DNA from: Vreelandella maris
GTDB lineage: Bacteria > Pseudomonadota > Gammaproteobacteria > Pseudomonadales > Halomonadaceae
Direction of reading: 5' to 3'
Length of the DNA stretch: 64,000 bases
NCBI RefSeq assembly: GCF_013371085.1
Contig: NZ_JABWCV010000004.1
Span: 1 to 64,000 of the forward strand
Below the pieces are notes generated by a model. It searched no databases. It was not told the DNA's origin and was given only the letters and a program-made list of their open reading frames with translations. Of the stretch, positions 16,579-24,913 are shown in pieces (the first letter of the stretch is position 1; each line of letters opens with the position of its first letter). Position numbers and translations under genes: made by a program.

Positions 16579-16679
16579 ATCAAGTGATCATTTGATAATA
16601 TTTTTAATCGTTCGGTTATAAATATAAACGATCAAATGATTATTTCAACACCTTTTTGATAACTTTAATGATCATATTG
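16579..16679. promoter_or_regulatory. operator-like palindromes between excisionase and XRE regulator
   Basis: 16579-16596 is a near-perfect 18-bp palindrome built as ATCAA-G-TGATCA-T-TTGAT. 16631-16648 repeats the left half (ATCAAATGAT) with a weaker right half, and 16668-16674 carries a further AATGATC half site. They lie in an AT-rich divergent promoter region of about 100 bp, so they are good candidates for binding by the adjacent XRE regulator, giving lysogeny-style control of the integrase operon. Confidence 0.5.
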
Positions 16680-16688
16680 GACAAAGAG

Positions 16689-16940
16689 ATGATTCGGTAT
16701 CACTTAAAAGAGCTGATTGCGGAGAAAGAATTTGAAGAACGGCGCAGGATTACGATAGGCGAGATAGCAAAAGAAACGGGTATTAATCGGATGACGTTGT
16801 CTAAGATCATCAACCATCCAGGGCATAGTACGGTGACGGATAACCTAGATAAGCTCTGCGACTACTTTGATTGTGAGATCGAGCAGCTGGTAACTCATAT
16901 CAAGGAGGCTAAAGATAGATCTACGCCATTGTCCGACTAA
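16689..16940 (+). CDS. XRE-family helix-turn-helix regulator
   Basis: A small Cro/C1-type regulator of 83 residues with the HTH ITIGEIAKETGINRMTLSKI at about 21-40 and a short acidic tail (CDYFDCEIEQL). Proteins of this group usually begin MIRxxLKELIAEKEF, so the ATG at 16689 is chosen. In-frame alternatives are at 16668 and a TTG at 16656, and none has a strong ribosome binding site. It is divergent from the excisionase-integrase operon and probably represses it through the palindromes at 16579-16648. Low GC compared with the core genes fits transferred DNA. Confidence 0.75.
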   Translation: MIRYHLKELIAEKEFEERRRITIGEIAKETGINRMTLSKIINHPGHSTVTDNLDKLCDYFDCEIEQLVTHIKEAKDRSTPLSD

Positions 16941-17034
16941 GAACGTAGTATGGAAATTAATGGTGAGGTAGGAATTTGCCGTCAGGTGCCTGAAGGTCAT
17001 GCAAATTTTTGATCTTCAGGGGCAATGAAAATAT

Positions 17035-17063
17035 TGGGCACGGTGTGGGCACAATATGGGCAC
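17035..17063 (+). repeat. three phased TGGGCAC direct repeats (putative integrase arm sites)
   Basis: TGGGCAC occurs at 17035-17041, 17046-17052 and 17057-17063, exactly 11 bp apart, one helical turn each. They lie between the regulator gene and the 3' end of tRNA-fMet, where arm-type binding sites of a tyrosine integrase are expected. The identification as arm sites is inference from position and phasing. Confidence 0.55.
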
Positions 17064-17090
17064 AGAGGAATTTGAAAAGGCGGGCAACAA

Positions 17091-17124
17091 AAAAGGCAGA
17101 CCAGTAAATAACTGATCTGCCTTT
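17091..17124 (-). terminator. rho-independent terminator of tRNA-fMet
   Basis: On the minus strand, eight bases past the tRNA CCA end, AAAGGCAGATCAGT pairs with ACTGGTCTGCCTTT (one G-T type mismatch) around a five-base loop, followed by a T run. This is a strong intrinsic terminator for the tRNA transcript. Confidence 0.75.
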
Positions 17125-17132
17125 CAAAATAT

Positions 17133-17209
<77 letters not shown>

Positions 17210-17223
17210 TCAACGTGTGGCGT

Positions 17224-17251
17224 ATTCTACAGAGATTTCTCATGAAGTCAA
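17224..17251 (-). promoter_or_regulatory. sigma70-type promoter of tRNA-fMet
   Basis: On the minus strand TTGACT (17251-17246) and TAGAAT (17229-17224) are separated by 16 bases. The -10 box ends 15 bases before the mature tRNA 5' end. Five of six bases match consensus in each box. Confidence 0.7.
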
Positions 17252-17354
17252 TAAGGGGATTAACACGTTCGGCTTATGGCAGTAGCGAGCATCCTGCTGC
17301 AACATAAAAGGAGTGCAGCTATGCTTAGGTAGCTATAACAAAAAGCTTACGTTG

Positions 17355-17380
17355 GTGCATTGCTCAAGCCAGTAATGCAC
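17355..17380. repeat. inverted repeat upstream of phaB
   Basis: GTGCATT and AATGCAC form a perfect 7-bp inverted repeat with a 12-base spacer, about 100 bp upstream of the acetoacetyl-CoA reductase start. TGC/GCA-type sites are typical of PHA-pathway repressors such as PhaR, so this is a candidate operator. No experimental support is implied. Confidence 0.3.
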
Positions 17381-17479
17381 TAGGGTAATACAAGCGCAAC
17401 CGCGCTTATTCACAATGGCTTGTGATACAAACTATATGCTTTTAGACCCAAGCCGTTTGTCATTTCAGGGAGGTAGTCA

Positions 17480-18226
17480 ATGGCCAATCAAGCCCCCGTC
17501 GCCTGGGTAACTGGTGGAACTGGTGGTATCGGTACGGCAATTTGTCGTTCGTTGGCAGATGCGGGATATTTGGTCGTCGCGGGTTACCACAACCCCGATA
17601 AGGCCAAAACCTGGCTAGAAACACAACGTGCTGACGGCTATAACAATATCGAATTGTCTGGTGTCGACCTTTCTGACCACAACGCCTGCCTGGAAGGTGC
17701 CCGCGAAATTCATGACAAGTATGGCCCCATCAGTGTGTTAGTGAACTGTGCGGGGATTACCCGTGATGGCACCCTGAAGAAAATGTCTTACGAGCAGTGG
17801 TACGAAGTGCTCGATACCAACCTCAACAGTGTTTTTAATACCTGCCGTAGTGTTATTGAGATGATGCTTGAGAATGGCTATGGCCGGATCATCAATATTT
17901 CATCCATCAATGGCCGTAAGGGGCAGTTTGGTCAGGTGAACTACGCGGCAGCGAAAGCCGGCATGCACGGCTTGACCATGTCGCTGGCACAGGAAACGGC
18001 GACCAAGGGGATTACGGTTAATACTGTATCGCCTGGTTATATCGCTACCGATATGATCATGAATATTCCAGAAAAAGTGCGCGAAGCCATTCGGGAAACA
18101 ATCCCAGTGAAGCGCTATGGCAAGCCAGAAGAGATTGGCCGCTTGGTCACTTTCTTAGCCGACAAGGAATCAGGATTTATTACCGGTGCTAACATCGATA
18201 TCAACGGCGGTCAGTTTATGGGCTAG
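17480..18226 (+). CDS. phaB: acetoacetyl-CoA reductase (PHB synthesis)
   Basis: A 248-residue SDR with TGGTGGIG at about 11-18, NCAGITRDG, the catalytic SSINGRKGQFGQVNYAAAK and the C-terminal SPGYIATDM, all as in PhaB/FabG-type 3-oxoacyl reductases. The PhaB-like elements GQFGQ(V/T)NY and DINGGQFMG favour NADPH-dependent reduction of acetoacetyl-CoA to (R)-3-hydroxybutyryl-CoA for polyhydroxybutyrate. GGGAGG lies before the ATG. It stands alone with its own terminator, immediately beyond the tRNA at the core side of the element junction. Confidence 0.88.
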   Translation: MANQAPVAWVTGGTGGIGTAICRSLADAGYLVVAGYHNPDKAKTWLETQRADGYNNIELSGVDLSDHNACLEGAREIHDKYGPISVLVNCAGITRDGTLKKMSYEQWYEVLDTNLNSVFNTCRSVIEMMLENGYGRIINISSINGRKGQFGQVNYAAAKAGMHGLTMSLAQETATKGITVNTVSPGYIATDMIMNIPEKVREAIRETIPVKRYGKPEEIGRLVTFLADKESGFITGANIDINGGQFMG

Positions 18227-18278
18227 TGGTTCGCCATCGGCTGATAAACACTAGCTCCTTTACTCAGAGGAGAACGCA

Positions 18279-18303
18279 AACGGGAGGCGCTCAGCCTCCC
18301 GTT
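18279..18303 (+). terminator. terminator after phaB
   Basis: AACGGGAGGC and GCCTCCCGTT form a perfect 10-bp stem with a four- to five-base loop about 50 bases after the phaB stop. The downstream T content is modest. It may also serve the convergent DUF349 gene. Confidence 0.7.
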
Positions 18304-18325
18304 GTTATTGATATTTCGTCATTTG

Positions 18326-21142
18326 TTAAGGCAGGGGAATTCTTGCCAAGCGGCTTAGCAGGTTATCCAGCTCTTCTACTTCTTCAGCCCATAGTGCGGC
18401 AGGCATCGGTCCCAGTGCCAAAAGCGCGGCTAGAATGTCGGTGACTTCTTCATCACGACTGCGCTCCTGGCTGAAACCCTCGTTCAAGCGTTCTACCTGG
18501 ATGGCTAGCCGCAGCGGCTCATCGCTTTGCCGCACGCTACCAACGGCCAACATAGAGAGATGTACCCTCAAGCGGGCGAGAGACTCCGCCAGCTTGGCAT
18601 AGTCATTATCAGATAATGGCACCGCTACACGATGGCGCTGCTGATTGCGGATGGCGTGTGCCTCTTTAAAGGCCGCCGGAAGGGAGGCGCTGAGTAACGC
18701 TTGCACATCTACCTCGTTGGGAGTTCCGTCGCTCAGGTAATTCTGGTCGGCGGCCAAGTGAGCATTCACTAGCGGCATAATCGCGTGCCACTGCTGAACC
18801 GTATTGACGACGGCGAGCCGATTTAAGCGTTCGCGACGTGCCCGCACAATGCCGCTCATGCGTCGCTGCATGCCTTCGCTGCGACGATTGCGTGGCAGCG
18901 GCTCGAGCTGGTTGGCCTGGTTTAGAAAGTTATCCAATGTGGCGGCTTCGCTGGCCTCAATGGGCTGCCAGCTATCCATTTGATCGATGAGCGTTTGCAT
19001 CTCATCAAGCTGCTGTTGTTGGCGTGCCGCTTGCTCATTTTTATGCGCATCGCGCTGGGCAAAAAGCTGGTCGCACTCATGCCGAAAGGTTTGCCACAAC
19101 GTTTGCTCTTCGCCTTTGGGGGCTCGCCCGAGCGCTCGCCACTGCTGTTGTAGCTGCTTGGTGTGGTGAATGCGTTGTGCCAACGGTTGGCTGTCATCAC
19201 TGCGCAGTGCAGTTACCTGACTGATCAGCTCCCGTTTCTGTGAGGCAATCGTGTCGGCGCGCTGATCAATTAGCGCCTGTAGCTGATGACGAATAGTGCC
19301 AAAGCGGCGACCAACGGCTTCTGAGCGGTCACGGGGCACTGGGCTGTAGTGACGCCATTGGTGGCGTGCCTTGTCGCGAATTTGCCGCAGTACATCGGGG
19401 TCGGCGTTTTCAGCTGGCTGGGCCAGCAAGCTTTCGAGTTGATCGCATAGCGCTTCGCGGGCTTGAAGGTTGATCTCGCGCTCTTTGCTAAGCTGATCCC
19501 GCCAAGGAGCGAGGCGCTCATGAATACGGTCCGAGGCGCTGCGAAAACGAGCAGACTGTTCGCGGTTGGCCGCTGCATCACCTAGTGATTTCCACTCTTT
19601 AACCAACTGACGATGGTGACGGTCAAGCGCTTCTTCCGCCATATGCTGATCGTTGGCTAGCGCTTCAATGCTGACGCAGAGCTGCTCACGCTTTGGTCCG
19701 GCGACAAATCCACGCCAATCGCGTAACTCCGCTAGCCGTGCTGCTAAGTGCTTCAAGCGAGTTTTGAGCGGTTGAGCGGCAGCGCTTTCTAGCCCTTCGA
19801 TACGAGGTTTAAGCCGCTGGTGAAGACGGCTGGCACTTTTGAAGGCGCCACGTTCTAGCAAGTGTTCAAAGGAGTTGAGTTCGCCCGCATAGGTCGTGAG
19901 TGTGGCTTGATCTTCCGCCGGAGGCGATGGGGCGGTAGTTTCGTCGCTAAGTACCGCATGGGCACGGCCCAGTAGCGCGGGGGGCGTTAACGTGTCGGGC
20001 CATTGGCACTCGCTAACCTGTGCCGCCAAGGTGGCGTGGTCACCATTAGCCAGCGCTGTTTCCATATTGGCGCTAACCACGCACCAGCGTTGCCAAGCTT
20101 CCAGGCATTGATCGTAGTGTTGAATCGCTACTGTATAACGCTGGCGTATAGCGTCGCTCGGCGGATGCATATCGGAAAGCGTTTGCCAGCGCTGGCCGAG
20201 TAGCTGGCGCTGAGCGCGCAGGCTGTCTATGTCCTGTACGGTCATGGCAGACGCGTGACGTAGGCCGTCGAGGGTTTCTTCAATTCCTTCAAGTAACTGT
20301 TCGCGCGTGTTTTCGGCTTCGTCGCGGCGCTCTGCGCTCTGTTGGCGAGCCTGCTCTTGAGTCTCATGATCGTGCAGTGTTTTGCGGCAATTGAGCAGCG
20401 CCTGGTGAAAACGCCGCTCCTGCTCAATGCTTGGCGGTTGAGTGAGTTGTTCCCATTGCCGTTCAAGATGCCGGAAACGGCCGCCGTAAAGTGGCTCCCA
20501 CGGCGCGCGGGCATGCTGTTCAAGTTGGCTAAGCAGCGTTTCACGCTGCTGTGCTTCAGCTTCTAGCCACTGTGCATCGCTACGTAAGCGGTTAAGGCGT
20601 TCCCGCGCTAAACGAACCACTTGGCGGTCACGACGTGCTTCTTTCAATAAGCGTTTGAGTCCCTCTTCATCCTCAATGCGCTCAGCAGCCTGGTGACGAA
20701 CCGCGGCCACGCCGTTATGGCAGGCCTGATGTATCAGGTCGTTCTCATCAGTAAGCTTGCTCAATGCCATTAAGCGTAATGTTAGATTGTCGGCCTGTAA
20801 GGCCACTGCGTTTAACGCTCGCGGCTCTTCAACAAGCTCAACCAGCGCTTGACGCTGCTGCAGGTCGGTATGGCCTTCACGGCCGCTTAGCCGTTGGCAA
20901 ACCGCATTGAACCAGGCTTCATTTTGCTGATGATGCGGATAAGCATCGACTAAGCCTGCGCAGTCATCCAGCGCCAGTAGCGCAGCAAGGCGTATCTGGC
21001 TATCGGGATCTTGAGAGAGCGACTGCAGCGCTTGGCGCTGTTCTGATTGTTCAGGGTCGAGTCGCTGGAGGGCCTGACGACGTACTTCGGGGTCGGGATG
21101 CTGCCACCGAGGTGCGAACAGGCGTCTTAACAGTCCGTGCAT
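18326..21142 (-). CDS. DUF349-repeat protein with N-terminal HEAT-like region
   Basis: A 938-residue, highly charged protein. The first about 190 residues are helical repeats of HEAT type (DPEVRRQALQRL, DPDSQIRLAALLAL). The rest is predominantly coiled coil with several DUF349 units, recognisable by the recurring W-x-x-(L/H)-x-x-x-P and FR-x-x-x-D patterns (for example WRALGRAPKGEEQTLWQTFR). DUF349 proteins are common in gammaproteobacteria but have no assigned biochemical role. It is convergent with phaB and divergent from minC. No signal peptide or membrane segment is seen, so it is presumably cytosolic. Confidence 0.8.
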   Translation of the reverse strand: MHGLLRRLFAPRWQHPDPEVRRQALQRLDPEQSEQRQALQSLSQDPDSQIRLAALLALDDCAGLVDAYPHHQQNEAWFNAVCQRLSGREGHTDLQQRQALVELVEEPRALNAVALQADNLTLRLMALSKLTDENDLIHQACHNGVAAVRHQAAERIEDEEGLKRLLKEARRDRQVVRLARERLNRLRSDAQWLEAEAQQRETLLSQLEQHARAPWEPLYGGRFRHLERQWEQLTQPPSIEQERRFHQALLNCRKTLHDHETQEQARQQSAERRDEAENTREQLLEGIEETLDGLRHASAMTVQDIDSLRAQRQLLGQRWQTLSDMHPPSDAIRQRYTVAIQHYDQCLEAWQRWCVVSANMETALANGDHATLAAQVSECQWPDTLTPPALLGRAHAVLSDETTAPSPPAEDQATLTTYAGELNSFEHLLERGAFKSASRLHQRLKPRIEGLESAAAQPLKTRLKHLAARLAELRDWRGFVAGPKREQLCVSIEALANDQHMAEEALDRHHRQLVKEWKSLGDAAANREQSARFRSASDRIHERLAPWRDQLSKEREINLQAREALCDQLESLLAQPAENADPDVLRQIRDKARHQWRHYSPVPRDRSEAVGRRFGTIRHQLQALIDQRADTIASQKRELISQVTALRSDDSQPLAQRIHHTKQLQQQWRALGRAPKGEEQTLWQTFRHECDQLFAQRDAHKNEQAARQQQQLDEMQTLIDQMDSWQPIEASEAATLDNFLNQANQLEPLPRNRRSEGMQRRMSGIVRARRERLNRLAVVNTVQQWHAIMPLVNAHLAADQNYLSDGTPNEVDVQALLSASLPAAFKEAHAIRNQQRHRVAVPLSDNDYAKLAESLARLRVHLSMLAVGSVRQSDEPLRLAIQVERLNEGFSQERSRDEEVTDILAALLALGPMPAALWAEEVEELDNLLSRLARIPLP

Positions 21143-21336
21143 GGATCATCCTGCTGGTGCGTAGCGTGAAAAAAATCGTTAGTCAGCAATGCGGCGGTTG
21201 CAGTCACCGGCGCTGTCGCTTAGCTTGGCCTTACTATCTTGTAATAAGCATGGTGTGGTAAGCGACTATTTTCTAGACCACAATGCATGATAGTACGCTA
21301 CCTTTATCTTATCTGAACATGACAGGGAGTTCGGCC

Positions 21337-22086
21337 ATGAGCCTTAACGTGGATAGTGCCGCAGTGGCCTTTACCTTCAAAGGCGGCATGCTGCCGATGA
21401 CCGTCATGGAGCTAAGTAGCGCTGACCCGGAACGAATCCGGCAGCAGTTGGCTGGCAAACTTTCCCAATCGCCTGCTTTCTTTCAGCATACACCGGTTGT
21501 GCTCAGCGTGGAAAAGCTAGATGAACCGCACTTAGCTCTGGAACGTATTTGCGCCGTGTGCCGCGACCATAAGTTGTTGCCGGTAGCAGTGCGCGGTGGC
21601 GCTGAGCCTGTGCGTCAGTCGGCTTGGGCGCTGGGGCTGGGTTGGTTCCCGCCAGTCGAAGAGGGGCGCCCGCGAGTACTCGAAAGCGTTAATAGCTCTC
21701 CCATGCAGGAAGTCAGCCGTGAAGAGGCTCCCATAAGCGACGTAGACACTCAGGCACTTGCCACTCGCCTATACCGTGGTACCGTTCGCTCGGGGCAGCA
21801 GGTTAGTGCTTCTGAGGGGGATTTGGTCGTGATTGGTGCGGTAAATGCAGGGGCAGAAGTGCTAGCAGCTGGCAGTATTCATGTTTACGGCGCGCTGCGT
21901 GGCCGTGCTCTCGCGGGTATCCATGGCAACACTCAGGCGGGGATTTACTGCCGTGAGCTGGAAGCCGAGTTGCTGTCAGTGGCAGGCAATTACAAACGTT
22001 CGGAAGATATTGATGCACAGCTTCTGGGGCGTCCCACAGAAGTTCACTTTACAAAAGAACAGCTTGAAATTAAGCCATTAGGCTAA
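21337..22086 (+). CDS. minC: septum-site determining protein MinC
   Basis: A 249-residue inhibitor of FtsZ assembly. The N-terminal MinC_N domain spans about 1-105 and the C-terminal beta-helical MinC_C domain (GTVRSGQQVSASEGDLVVIG, GSIHVYGALRGRALAG) binds MinD. The ATG at 21337 has AGGGAG at proper distance; upstream in-frame ATGs at 21283 and 21319 have none. It is the first gene of minCDE. Confidence 0.92.
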   Translation: MSLNVDSAAVAFTFKGGMLPMTVMELSSADPERIRQQLAGKLSQSPAFFQHTPVVLSVEKLDEPHLALERICAVCRDHKLLPVAVRGGAEPVRQSAWALGLGWFPPVEEGRPRVLESVNSSPMQEVSREEAPISDVDTQALATRLYRGTVRSGQQVSASEGDLVVIGAVNAGAEVLAAGSIHVYGALRGRALAGIHGNTQAGIYCRELEAELLSVAGNYKRSEDIDAQLLGRPTEVHFTKEQLEIKPLG

Positions 22087-22244
22087 TGTATTGGTATGAG
22101 GCTGCGTTGGTGTTTCATGACTAGCGACGCCGAAGACGCTATCCGTTACAGTATGGCTTGTTGATGACATTGACGTTCCCGTTATGCGCAGAGCGGCATA
22201 ATGACTCGCGCTCGCGAAGAACGACTTCAAGAAGGAAGTGACTC

Positions 22245-23063
22245 TTGGCCAAGATAATTGTAGTGACCTCTGGTAAAGGAGGGGTCGGCAAAACCACCAG
22301 TGCGGCGGCAATTTCCACAGGGCTTGCGCTGCGCGGTAAAAAAACCGTCGTCATCGATTTTGATGTAGGTCTGCGTAATCTTGATCTCATCATGGGCTGT
22401 GAACGGCGTGTGGTATATGACTTAGTCAACGTGATTCAAGGCGAAGCGGGGCTTAATCAAGCGCTGATTCGTGATAAGCGCGTCGAAAATTTGTTTATTT
22501 TGCCGGCTTCTCAAACCCGCGATAAAGATGCCCTGACCCAGGAAGGCGTCGCGGAAATTCTCGAGAAGTTGAAAGAAGACTTCGATTATATTCTTTGTGA
22601 TTCACCCGCTGGTATTGAGCGTGGTGCTCAGCTGGCGATGTATTTTGCCGATGAAGCCATTGTGGTTACCAACCCTGAAGTATCGTCAGTGCGTGATTCT
22701 GACCGTATTTTAGGGCTGCTGGCCTCTAAAACCCGGCGTGCGGAGCAGGGCGAAGACCCTATCAAGGAGCACTTGCTGGTCACCCGTTATAACCCGGAAC
22801 GCGTCACCTCCGGTGACATGCTGACGCTGGACGATATTCGCGAAATCCTGGCGATCAACCTGCTGGGCTTGATTCCTGAGTCAGAAGCCGTACTGCGCGC
22901 TTCCAACCAGGGCGTGCCAGTGACTCATGATATTGCGAGTGACGCGGGCCAAGCCTATAGCGACACCGTATCGCGCCTGCTCGGTGAAGACATGCCGCTG
23001 CGTTTCCACGAAATGCAACGTAAAAGCCTGCTGAGCCGCATGTTCGGGGGAGGTCGTCGATGA
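22245..23063 (+). CDS. minD: septum-site determining ATPase MinD
   Basis: A 272-residue ParA-type ATPase with the deviant Walker [10 protein letters not shown] at about 10-18 and a C-terminal amphipathic membrane-targeting helix ([11 protein letters not shown]). It recruits MinC to the membrane and oscillates with MinE. The start is a TTG preceded by AAGGAAG at good spacing, since no ATG fits. Its last four bases overlap minE. Confidence 0.95.
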   Translation: MAKIIVVTSGKGGVGKTTSAAAISTGLALRGKKTVVIDFDVGLRNLDLIMGCERRVVYDLVNVIQGEAGLNQALIRDKRVENLFILPASQTRDKDALTQEGVAEILEKLKEDFDYILCDSPAGIERGAQLAMYFADEAIVVTNPEVSSVRDSDRILGLLASKTRRAEQGEDPIKEHLLVTRYNPERVTSGDMLTLDDIREILAINLLGLIPESEAVLRASNQGVPVTHDIASDAGQAYSDTVSRLLGEDMPLRFHEMQRKSLLSRMFGGGRR

Positions 23064-23317
23064 AACTGCTGGAGTTCTTGAAGCGTGAGCGCAGGAAATC
23101 CGCCTCGGTAGCCAAAGAACGTTTGCAAATTATTGTGGCGCATCAGCGCAGTCAGCGCGGCCAGCCCGACTATATGCCGCTGCTTGAGCGCGAACTGCTT
23201 GAGGTGATTCGCCGTTACGTGCATGTAGATGACGATGCCATTCAGATTTCATTGGATAGCGAAGACAACTGCTCCGTGCTGGAGCTAAACGTTACGCTTC
23301 CCAAGAGCGGATCTTAA
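23060..23317 (+). CDS. minE: cell division topological specificity factor MinE
   Basis: An 85-residue protein with the N-terminal anti-MinCD helix ([17 protein letters not shown]) and the C-terminal dimerisation domain ([17 protein letters not shown]). It stimulates MinD ATPase and sets the division site at midcell. It overlaps minD by ATGA, showing translational coupling. Confidence 0.95.
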   Translation: MKLLEFLKRERRKSASVAKERLQIIVAHQRSQRGQPDYMPLLERELLEVIRRYVHVDDDAIQISLDSEDNCSVLELNVTLPKSGS

Positions 23318-23392
23318 GAGCGTAAGACGCGGCGAAAGGGGTAGCGGGTGTGCTACGCTTGGGCTTTTCATTGCCCAGCGGAGTGTTTGTTC

Positions 23393-24886
23393 ATGGCGCC
23401 ACCCAATGCTGCCCCTGCCAGTTTTCTCTGGCATGACTATGAAACCTTCGGGGCTGACCCGCGTCGCGATCGGCCTGCCCAGTTTGCAGCCCTGCGCACT
23501 GATGCCGAATTGAACGAGATCGGCGAGCCGATTGAGCTTTACTGCAAACCGGCCGATGACTATTTACCACACCCCGCTGCCTGTTTGATCACCGGTATTA
23601 CCCCTCAAAAAGCGCAACGCCATGGCCTGCCTGAAGCAGAGTTCGCGGGCGAGATCCAGCGCCATATGAGTGAACCGGGCACCTGTGTGGCGGGCTACAA
23701 CAGCCTGCGCTTTGATGACGAAGTGTCCCGCCACCTGTTTTACCGCAATCTGCTCGACCCTTATTCCCGTGAGTGGCAAAACGGCAATTCCCGCTGGGAT
23801 TTGATTGATGTGGTGCGTGCTTTTTATGCGTTGCGCCCTGCGGGCATTGAGTGGCCGCTGCGCGAAGATGGCGCGCCCAGTTTTAAACTTGAGCACTTAA
23901 CGGCAGCGAATGGTATTGCCCATGAAGGGGCTCATGACGCAGTGGCCGATGTGCGCGCAACAATCGCCTTGGCGCGTCTTCTCAAAGCACGCAATGCGAA
24001 ACTGTTTGATTACTTGCTCGGCCTGCGCGGTAAGCGCGCGGTGGCTAAGCAGCTCGACTTGCCCAATGCCAAACCGCTGCTACATATTTCCCGTCGTTAT
24101 CCTGCTAGCCGTGGCTGCAGCGCCTTGGTGATGCCGTTGGCTGAACACCCGACCAACCCCAACGGGGTCATCGTTTACGACTTAAGCGTTGATCCTAGCG
24201 ATATGCTCAGTATGTCGGTAGAACAGATTCGTGACCGTGTGTTTGTTAGCCAGCAAGATTTGGCAGAAGGCGATGTACGCATTCCGCTGAAAGTGATTCA
24301 TATCAACCGCTGCCCGGTGGTCTTTCCTGCCAGTGCCTTAAAAGATGTCGATGGGCCGCAAAAGGGTGAGTATGGCTCTATCGTTGAACGTTTAGGCTTG
24401 GATGTGACTGCCTGTCGGCAGCATTGGAAAACCCTGCGTGATGCCAGCGGCGTGGCTGAAAAGGTCGCAGAGGTATTTAACGCTGGCTATGAAGATGCGC
24501 CACAAGACCCGGATCTAATGCTCTATTCAGGCAGCTTCTTTTCCGCCGCTGACCGCCAGCAAATGGAGCGTGTGCGTGAAATGGAGCCGTGGGACTTGGT
24601 GGGGCAGCGTTTTGCATTTCAGGATCCACGCTTGGAAGAAATGCTGTTTCGCTTTCGTGCGCGCAGTTACCCCGACACCTTGGAAGGCGAGGAGCGTGAG
24701 CAGTGGGATGCGTATCGCTGGATGCGCATTAATGACCCTGCGCTAGCGGGTTTTACGTTAAAGGCGTTTGCGCGGGAGATCGCTCAGTACAATCAGCAAA
24801 CGCTCACTGATCGCGAGCGGCAGATTCTGGAAGAACTAGTCATGTTCGTGGAAGCTATGATGCCGGCTCAGGCGTTTGATGCCTGA
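23393..24886 (+). CDS. sbcB: exodeoxyribonuclease I
   Basis: A 497-residue DEDD 3'-5' exonuclease acting on single-stranded DNA. ExoI motif I is HDYETFG, with the first catalytic Asp and Glu at about 15 and 17. The SH3-like and C-terminal helical domains of ExoI follow in normal order (GVIVYDLSVDP, LLHISRRYP, the DPxLMLYSGSFF region). Start at the ATG with GGAG nine bases upstream; the longer frame from 23348 is not supported. Roles are in mismatch repair and recombination. Confidence 0.93.
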   Translation: MAPPNAAPASFLWHDYETFGADPRRDRPAQFAALRTDAELNEIGEPIELYCKPADDYLPHPAACLITGITPQKAQRHGLPEAEFAGEIQRHMSEPGTCVAGYNSLRFDDEVSRHLFYRNLLDPYSREWQNGNSRWDLIDVVRAFYALRPAGIEWPLREDGAPSFKLEHLTAANGIAHEGAHDAVADVRATIALARLLKARNAKLFDYLLGLRGKRAVAKQLDLPNAKPLLHISRRYPASRGCSALVMPLAEHPTNPNGVIVYDLSVDPSDMLSMSVEQIRDRVFVSQQDLAEGDVRIPLKVIHINRCPVVFPASALKDVDGPQKGEYGSIVERLGLDVTACRQHWKTLRDASGVAEKVAEVFNAGYEDAPQDPDLMLYSGSFFSAADRQQMERVREMEPWDLVGQRFAFQDPRLEEMLFRFRARSYPDTLEGEEREQWDAYRWMRINDPALAGFTLKAFAREIAQYNQQTLTDRERQILEELVMFVEAMMPAQAFDA

Positions 24887-24913
24887 GCCGCTATCAATAA
24901 CGAGTCGTTACGA

